A stretch of DNA of 64,000 nt, taken from positions 1-64,000 of the forward strand of contig BPHE01000014.1 of NCBI GenBank assembly GCA_026003395.1, read 5' to 3'. The position numbers were made by a program, and so were the translations under genes. The notes beneath the pieces are model-generated. The model was given only the letters and a program-made list of their open reading frames with translations, had not been told where the DNA came from and ran no database searches. This DNA is from Vicingaceae bacterium (GTDB lineage Bacteria; Bacteroidota; Bacteroidia; Flavobacteriales_E; Vicingaceae). How positions within the stretch are numbered: the first letter of the stretch is position 1; each line of letters starts with the position of its first letter. Below are positions 58,532-64,000 of the stretch, one piece after another.

Positions 58532-58731
58532 TATAAATGATAAAAATATTTTGCCGTAAAATTACACATTAGAAAAAGAATTTGCATATCAAATCAAAAG
58601 ATTTAATGTAATTGACTTGTTTAGAAACGTTATTATTCACGGAGAATTCCATTTTTTGATTAATAAAATTATAAATGGTAAAAATTAGATTAAAATTTTT
58701 CCGGTAGGCATAATGAATTGACTCACCGGCT

Positions 58732-59256
58732 TTAAAAATACAATTGCCTTAACTCTTCTTTTAGGGCATCCACCACAATCTCATGCATACTTTTCTTTTG
58801 ACCCAAATTAAGTTCAAGAAGTTTGCCGGCAAGATCAAGAGCAGGTTTTTCAGGACCGGTTTTTTCGGCCAGGTTATTGATTAGTGCAATGGTTTCGTCC
58901 TTGTAGGTTTTGATAGCTTTCCAAACTGTAGAAGACAAATAAAGTTGTTGTGTCAGATTATGTTCAAATTCGGCATTCATGCCTTTGACCATATATTGTT
59001 GCAGTTGTCTGACAGTTAGTCCGGGTTGATGATATCGCATCACCAATTGATCGATACTGTTTCTTTCCAAAAACAATATCATTCTTTCGTATGCCTGAAT
59101 TCTTAATGGAGTGATAACTTCGTAGTTTTTGATTTGAATCGAACGTTGATAGCGTTTTTCCTGGTCATTAAAGAAATTTTGAAACAAAACGTAAATCAAA
59201 ATACCAATGCCACCCAAACTTATGACATATACGGCCAAAAGAACCCATTCATTCAT
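58732..59256 (-). CDS. Small membrane-anchored protein of unknown function
   Basis: 174 residues. One N-terminal helix (MNEWVLLAVYVISLGGIGILIYVLFQNFF) and then a soluble, helix-rich domain with YERMILFLERNSIDQLVMRY and LTVRQLQQYMVKGMNAEFEHNLTQQLYLS. I recognise it as a conserved Bacteroidota type but cannot give a function. It lies on the same strand as the PorE-like gene, 58 bases from it. Confidence 0.75.
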   Translation of the reverse strand: MNEWVLLAVYVISLGGIGILIYVLFQNFFNDQEKRYQRSIQIKNYEVITPLRIQAYERMILFLERNSIDQLVMRYHQPGLTVRQLQQYMVKGMNAEFEHNLTQQLYLSSTVWKAIKTYKDETIALINNLAEKTGPEKPALDLAGKLLELNLGQKKSMHEIVVDALKEELRQLYF

Positions 59257-59314
59257 AACGAAAATTTATTTTACAAAGAAATGAAAAAATCAAAGATTTC
59301 ATCATAATTTATGC

Positions 59315-61285
59315 TTAATCAACCGACAATATGGTAATTTCTGTTCTCCGGTTGAGAGCACGTCCTTCTTCAGTTTCATTTGTTGCAATGGGCTTCGTAT
59401 CGGCATACCCCTTAAAACTTAACCTTGAGGCATCAATGCCATTGCGAATCAAATATTCATATACTTTTTGGGCTCTTCGTTCCGACAACAACAAGTTGTC
59501 TCGGTATTTACCAACATTGTCAGTATGGCCCGATATTTCAATTTTTACCCGCGGGTTCTCTTTTAAAAATTCTGCCAATTTGTTTAATTCTACACGAGAT
59601 TTTTCCTCTAAATCAAATTTAGCAGTTTCGTAAAAAATATTTTTGAGAATAATGGTGTTTCCGGGTTTGATCGGTTGTAAGGGTACATCTTTTTCAACGG
59701 GTTTGCCATCTTGCCCTGCAATCAATTCAAAGTGATCGGAATAAAACATGTATCCTTTCTTAGATACATTCAAAGCATATTCCCTACCTAAGGGCAGTAC
59801 AAGCAAAAACTCGCCGGTTTCAGGATAGGAGTATGATTCGGCGATCACAGAATCGGCTTTCAGATCGATAAGTTGAAACCTTGCTTCTAGTGGGCGTTTT
59901 GTGTCTGCATCAAAAATTTTTCCTTTAAAATACGAAACCGGTAATGGTTTTGCATGCTCGGGCATTTCAAAAGCATAAAGATCGAGTTCACCCAGTCCTC
60001 CACTTCTGTCGCTGGCAAAAAATGCAAGTTTACCGTCAGACGAGACCAACACACTGTTTTCATCGGCGTGTGTATTGACAGGATAACCAAGATTGACCGG
60101 TTCGCCCCATGTGCCATCATCTTGCAAGCGTGAATAGAAAATATCTACTCCACCCATGCCGGGATGACCATTGGAAGAAAAATAAAGCGTTTTACCATCG
60201 GGATGAATATAAACCGATTCTTCGGTAAATGGGGTGTTTACTTTACCGGGAATAGGTTTGGCTTCGGTCCATGTGCCATTTTCCAGCAACCTGCTGTAGT
60301 ATATGTCTTGTTGTTTGCTTCCGTCACGGTTTTTTACACCACGGACAAAATAAAGTGTTTTGCCGTCGGCAGAAAACGAAGGTTGCGATTCCCAATGAGG
60401 TGAATTTATTTTACTGCCCAGGTTGACGGGACGAGACCAACGGGTACCAAGATTGCGTGTAAAAAATATATCACAACTGCCAAAACCTTTACGACCTTCG
60501 CCATAATCTCCATAAATTTCGCATGCAGTAAAAAACAAATATTGCCCGTCGGCAGACAGACTCGGAGCGCCTTCATTCATGAATGAGTTGACCGGAGGAC
60601 CTAAATTTACCGCTTTCTCCCAAGAAGCATCAGGATTATTTTGTTTTTTTCTTGCCACATAAAAATCTTCATTGTATCCGGTAGGAGTATTTTTGTCAAT
60701 CAATCTTCGGGTAAAAAGAAAATATGTATTATCGGCTGTAATGGCCGGAAAATACTCGCTCAACGGAGAGTTGATGGCCGGTCCCAGATTGATGGGATTA
60801 AATGGTACGGGATTTTGCATGGCTTTTCTAGCAAATGCACAATTGGCCAATTCTTTCATTGCTTGTTGCTCAAAAGAAGAATACTTTTGTTTGTAATTTT
60901 TTAAAAATATATTGAGAAAATATTCGGCTGAATCATACAAACCATGGTTGACATACAATTCTCCAACCCACACATACAAAGGAGGATAAAAATCCGGATT
61001 GACCGATAATGCCTTTTTATAATATTCAAAAGATTTTTTTTTGTCACTTTTCAAAGTATACATATCGCCAAGATAAATATACGGCTCTACCATAGAAGGA
61101 TCTTTTTTAAGCGCCATCAGAAAATTTACTTCTGCTTTTTCCCATTCATTCATTTGAAATGCTTTAATGCCTTCTTCATACAACGCTATGGCCTTTTTGT
61201 TGGTGGTTGAATATTGTTGTGCAAGAATTGGCGGGAAAGCACATAATAATAACAACAATAAAGTAAAAAATCGTTTCTTTTTCAT
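59315..61285 (-). CDS. PorE-like T9SS-associated protein (TPR, PD40 propeller, CRD, OmpA)
   Basis: 656 residues. Signal peptide KKRFFTLLLLLLCAFPPILAQ, TPR (about 28-145, AIALYEEGIKAFQMNEWEKAEVNF), PD40 blades (165-440, PSFSADGKTLYFVRG), CRD-like Ig fold (about 447-535, KIFDADTKRPLEARFQL) and an OmpA peptidoglycan-binding end (about 540-656, ISGHTDNVGKYRDNLLLSERRA, LNRRTEI). This order is that of PorE, an anchor of the T9SS core to peptidoglycan in Porphyromonas gingivalis. Other PorE-like paralogues exist, so orthology is probable but not proven. Overlaps queE by four bases. Confidence 0.87.
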   Translation of the reverse strand: MKKKRFFTLLLLLLCAFPPILAQQYSTTNKKAIALYEEGIKAFQMNEWEKAEVNFLMALKKDPSMVEPYIYLGDMYTLKSDKKKSFEYYKKALSVNPDFYPPLYVWVGELYVNHGLYDSAEYFLNIFLKNYKQKYSSFEQQAMKELANCAFARKAMQNPVPFNPINLGPAINSPLSEYFPAITADNTYFLFTRRLIDKNTPTGYNEDFYVARKKQNNPDASWEKAVNLGPPVNSFMNEGAPSLSADGQYLFFTACEIYGDYGEGRKGFGSCDIFFTRNLGTRWSRPVNLGSKINSPHWESQPSFSADGKTLYFVRGVKNRDGSKQQDIYYSRLLENGTWTEAKPIPGKVNTPFTEESVYIHPDGKTLYFSSNGHPGMGGVDIFYSRLQDDGTWGEPVNLGYPVNTHADENSVLVSSDGKLAFFASDRSGGLGELDLYAFEMPEHAKPLPVSYFKGKIFDADTKRPLEARFQLIDLKADSVIAESYSYPETGEFLLVLPLGREYALNVSKKGYMFYSDHFELIAGQDGKPVEKDVPLQPIKPGNTIILKNIFYETAKFDLEEKSRVELNKLAEFLKENPRVKIEISGHTDNVGKYRDNLLLSERRAQKVYEYLIRNGIDASRLSFKGYADTKPIATNETEEGRALNRRTEITILSVD

Positions 61286-61920
61286 GGAATATTTAAATAT
61301 TTATGAATTTGTAAACAAATTTGCCATTGAGGATTTTGCAAAACATATGCCACTATCAATGGCATCACTTTTTCGCGGACCGACCATTCCGGTTGTAAAA
61401 ACAATTTTGTACCGTTTTTGACCTTATTGGCATAATGTTCGGCCCATTTAAAATCGTGATGGTTATAAATGACAATTTTTAGTTCATTGGCTGCCTTAAT
61501 CACTTCATCAAGCGGTGGTTTGAATTTTTTAGGTGACAAACAGATCCAATCCCACTGACCGCTCAATGGCGATGACCCGGATGTTTCCAGGTGAGTTTGC
61601 AACTTGTGTTGTTTTGCCAACAACGTAAGCTTATCTAATGGATGTTCAAGAGGTTCGCCGCCGGTTATGACCAAAATTTTTGCCGGAGTTTTCACAACTT
61701 GTTCTACTATACTTTCAACATCCATAGTAGGATGCTTTGATGCATCCCAACTTTCTTTGACATCACACCAATGACATCCTACGGAGCATCCGCCCAATCT
61801 GACAAAATAAGCTGCTTTGCCGGAATGAAACCCTTCGCCTTGAATGGTATAAAAGTGTTCCATGACCGGTAAGTGCTCACCGGCATTTACATTGGTAGTT
61901 AATTCATTAATTTTTTTCAT
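61282..61920 (-). CDS. queE: 7-carboxy-7-deazaguanine synthase (radical SAM)
   Basis: 212 residues. Radical SAM iron-sulfur site Cys45-x3-Cys49-x2-Cys52 in LGGCSVGCHWCDVKESW, TIQGEGFHSGKAAYFVR before it and VITGGEPLEHP after it. It makes CDG from carboxy-tetrahydropterin, early in queuosine synthesis. tgt at 18,710 acts late in the same pathway, so queuosine is probably made; QueC, D and F are not seen here. Its start overlaps the lipoprotein gene by four bases. Confidence 0.93.
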   Translation of the reverse strand: MKKINELTTNVNAGEHLPVMEHFYTIQGEGFHSGKAAYFVRLGGCSVGCHWCDVKESWDASKHPTMDVESIVEQVVKTPAKILVITGGEPLEHPLDKLTLLAKQHKLQTHLETSGSSPLSGQWDWICLSPKKFKPPLDEVIKAANELKIVIYNHHDFKWAEHYANKVKNGTKLFLQPEWSVREKVMPLIVAYVLQNPQWQICLQIHKYLNIP

Positions 61921-62972
61921 TCAAAATAAATATTTCCCGGAATTACACCGGTCTGAAATGTATCAATGGGCAATCCTGTTTTGTCATAACGGAATACCTT
62001 GCCTTTTTCCACATAGTTGCCTGCATCACCTAAATAGATTTCATCTGTGTAAGGGTCAACGGAAAAAGTGTAAAAATTTCTTCCATCTGAAGTAATAAAC
62101 GGTTGTGCCGGCAGATTGTTGTCATCAACCGCCATTTTCCACAAATCTTCACTTAAATAAAATACAAATTTGCCGGATGGATCCGTCATAATGTGATGAG
62201 GTCTTTTATTCGCGGGGAAGACAAGTGTTTTTTCCACATTTTTATTGAATGGATTGATACAAAAGATTTTACCGGGAATTTGATTATTGCCGGAACAGGC
62301 CACCCATAAACGACCATTGTAATCTTCGGCAATCGAATTGGCACCATAAGACACAGGAATGCTGTCGGTTATTAGATCATTCAAAGGATCGATTTTATAC
62401 AAATAGCTCCGGTAGTAGTTACATACATATACCCATCCATTGGAATAAATCATGGCTTCACTCCAACCCGGCAATTCGATTTGTCCGGTTTTTTGCCATG
62501 AGAGAGGATTGACTATCGAGATGGAGTTTTGATATAAATCGCTGATGTAGGCCTTATTTTTCGACAAAAAAATCATATATCTGGGTGAAGTCAAACCGGT
62601 GATTTCTCCTTGTTTTTTTAATGACTGTTTGTCTATGGCTATGGCTTTTCCGGAATTATTGACAATCAACCAAAATTGAGAAGCATCCATAGCCATCGAT
62701 TGCAAAACATCTCCCACTGCTTCGTTGTTTATATCCCGGTAAATATCTTCAATTACGATACGCTTTTCTTTATCATAATAACTTAAAGATGCATTGCCTG
62801 CCATGAAATTTCCCTCGCAAGTGATAAAAACTCCCTTTCCTCCTGAAATTACCTGTGGTTTTGGGAGTTGTTCGGGCTTGTCACTCAAACACGAATTGAA
62901 CAAAAAAACATTACCTATTGCAATAGTATAAAAAACTATTTTTTGAAAAAAATGAAAAAATGATTTTGACAT
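61917..62972 (-). CDS. DUF5074-like beta-propeller lipoprotein
   Basis: 351 residues. Lipobox VFLFNSCLS places the lipid at about Cys28. The rest reads as YncE-like blades ([87 protein letters not shown]). This class is often found near outer-membrane vitamin or metal uptake genes, but none is present here. It is first in an operon with queE and the PorE-like gene. Confidence 0.82.
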   Translation of the reverse strand: MSKSFFHFFQKIVFYTIAIGNVFLFNSCLSDKPEQLPKPQVISGGKGVFITCEGNFMAGNASLSYYDKEKRIVIEDIYRDINNEAVGDVLQSMAMDASQFWLIVNNSGKAIAIDKQSLKKQGEITGLTSPRYMIFLSKNKAYISDLYQNSISIVNPLSWQKTGQIELPGWSEAMIYSNGWVYVCNYYRSYLYKIDPLNDLITDSIPVSYGANSIAEDYNGRLWVACSGNNQIPGKIFCINPFNKNVEKTLVFPANKRPHHIMTDPSGKFVFYLSEDLWKMAVDDNNLPAQPFITSDGRNFYTFSVDPYTDEIYLGDAGNYVEKGKVFRYDKTGLPIDTFQTGVIPGNIYFE

Positions 62973-62996
62973 TTGACGTGAAAAAATTTACTTTTG
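62965..62996 (+). promoter_or_regulatory. Promoter of sucC (TTTG-N20-TACTTTTG)
   Basis: TTTG at 62965-62968 and TACTTTTG at 62989-62996, with exactly 20 bases between them, match the Bacteroidota -33/-7 promoter in both sequence and spacing. The ATG of sucC is 17 bases after the -7 box, giving a leader of only about ten bases. The -33 box overlaps the first codon of the divergent lipoprotein gene. Confidence 0.7.
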
Positions 62997-62999
62997 GGG

Positions 63000-63007
63000 C
63001 AAATTTA
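63000..63007 (-). promoter_or_regulatory. -7 box of the lipoprotein-queE-PorE-like operon
   Basis: TAAATTTG on the minus strand matches TAnnTTTG exactly, 27 bases before the lipoprotein ATG at 62972. It lies between the sucC -7 box and the sucC start, where the sucC transcript should begin, so the two promoters overlap. A -33 TTTG at the right distance is not clear. Confidence 0.5.
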
Positions 63008-63013
63008 AGGAAT

Positions 63014-64000
63014 ATGAACATACATGAATATCAAGCAAAAGATTTATTGAAAAAGTATGGTGTTGGGATTCAAGAGGGAATTTTGGCCCATACGCCTGAA
63101 GAAGCTGTTGAAGCTGCCAAAAAATTAAGCGAACAAACCGGTACAAACTGGTGGGTTGTCAAAGCTCAGGTGCATGCCGGTGGAAGAGGCAAGGGGGGAG
63201 GTATAAAATTGGCTAAATCGTTAGATGAAGTTAAAGAATTGGCCGGAAAAATCATAGGTATGACCTTGGTCACACCTCAAACCGGTCCTGAAGGCAAACT
63301 GGTAAGGAAAGTTTTAATTGCACAAGATGTATATTATCCCGGCCCATCCGAACCCAAAGAGTTTTATATGAGTGTTTTATTAAACCGCACTTCAGGAAAA
63401 AATATCATTATGTATTCTACCGAAGGAGGGATGGATATTGAAGAAGTTGCCGAAAAAACCCCTCATCTTATATTTAAAGAAGAAATTGATCCGGGTACAG
63501 GCCTCATGCCTTTTCAGGCAAGAAAAATTGCGTTTAACCTTGGTCTTAGTGGTGAAGCTTTCAAACAAATGACCAAATTTGTTCAAGCGCTTTATCGAGC
63601 ATATATCGAATCTGATGCATCGCTTTTCGAAATCAACCCTGTGTTAAAAACATCCGACGATAAAATTATTGCTGTGGATGCAAAAGTCAACCTCGATGAA
63701 AATGCACTTTTCAGACACCCCGATCTTGCACAATTAAGAGATATTCAAGAAGAAGATCCCATTGAAGTTGAAGCCGGTGAAGCCGGATTGAATTATGTTA
63801 AACTTGATGGCAATGTGGGATGTATGGTAAATGGAGCCGGTCTTGCTATGGCTACCATGGATATGATCAAATTATCCGGTGGAGAACCTGCAAACTTTTT
63901 GGATGTGGGAGGGACAGCCAATGCCGAAAGAGTAGAAAAAGGATTTAGAATTATTTTGAAAGATCCCAATGTGAAAGCCATTTTGGTTAACATTTTTGGA
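63014..64000 (+). CDS. sucC: Succinyl-CoA synthetase beta subunit, 5' part (runs off the window)
   Basis: The first 329 codons of an ATP-grasp subunit, open to the window edge. [64 protein letters not shown] and [28 protein letters not shown] are characteristic. It joins succinate to CoA with ATP (or the reverse) in the TCA cycle, with the alpha subunit SucD. It has a good promoter just upstream. Confidence 0.97.
   Translation, partial: MNIHEYQAKDLLKKYGVGIQEGILAHTPEEAVEAAKKLSEQTGTNWWVVKAQVHAGGRGKGGGIKLAKSLDEVKELAGKIIGMTLVTPQTGPEGKLVRKVLIAQDVYYPGPSEPKEFYMSVLLNRTSGKNIIMYSTEGGMDIEEVAEKTPHLIFKEEIDPGTGLMPFQARKIAFNLGLSGEAFKQMTKFVQALYRAYIESDASLFEINPVLKTSDDKIIAVDAKVNLDENALFRHPDLAQLRDIQEEDPIEVEAGEAGLNYVKLDGNVGCMVNGAGLAMATMDMIKLSGGEPANFLDVGGTANAERVEKGFRIILKDPNVKAILVNIFG

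Overview
The window looks like a chromosomal contig from an AT-rich member of the Bacteroidota. Supporting signs are type IX secretion (T9SS) C-terminal sorting domains (PNPNNG start, KKLIIE end), two PorE-like TPR/PD40 proteins, TAnnTTTG promoter boxes, weak Shine-Dalgarno sequences, and Bacteroidota-typical families (DUF1599 protein, BT_3928-like DoxX protein, DUF2490, DUF3108, a Tgt without zinc cysteines). It is probably a metagenome-derived or draft assembly, because several single-base frameshifts look like consensus errors.

Region 1 (1-15,000, minus strand) is a tandem array of five related genes for large secreted T9SS cargo proteins. All five share a nearly identical 3' two thirds (right-handed beta-helix, Ig-like domain, PKD domain, sorting domain), fused to three different heads. 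Heads 1 and 2 alternate, so genes A+B and C+D form a roughly 6.02 kb direct duplication, and gene E carries a GEVED-like head. Each head has its own TAnnTTTG box and each gene its own terminator. Only gene A reads through intact; B to E carry indels, mostly at positions where the paralogues differ.

Region 2 (15,186-17,505, plus) is a compact DNA-damage operon: umuD, umuC and a YedK/HMCES-type abasic-site shield. Region 3 (17,600-22,000) holds an LptF/LptG-type permease with tgt, two outer-membrane or secreted proteins, and a 52-residue receiver-like remnant. Region 4 (22,077-28,962, plus) is a metabolic run: acyl-CoA carboxylase beta subunit, a methyltransferase, a Cys/Met-metabolism PLP enzyme overlapping a YggS-type PLP homeostasis gene, a helical-repeat protein and a UbiD-type decarboxylase.

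Region 5 (29,000-35,400) is mixed: a frameshifted CarboxypepD_reg plus beta-propeller gene, corA, a DUF3108 protein, an exonuclease/phosphoribosyltransferase pair, and cdaA (c-di-AMP synthesis) with folP. Region 6 (35,351-53,695, plus) is a long co-directional series: DUF1599, BT_3928-like protein, peptide ABC permease, tpiA, prmA, a 1,480-residue exported protein of unknown function, plsY, a 2,234-residue envelope protein with TPR, PD40, coiled coil and four SPOR domains, an M48 lipoprotein protease and ddl. Region 7 (53,696-54,284) is non-coding and rich in dispersed palindromic repeats.

Region 8 (54,285-63,000, minus) contains a short Cys-ended membrane peptide with an LtaS-like sulfatase, a diacylglycerol-kinase-like enzyme, a SUI1 translation factor and a family 9 glycosyltransferase, followed by a small membrane protein and the lipoprotein-queE-porE-like cluster. 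The last feature is the 5' part of sucC on the plus strand, driven from a promoter that overlaps the divergent one.
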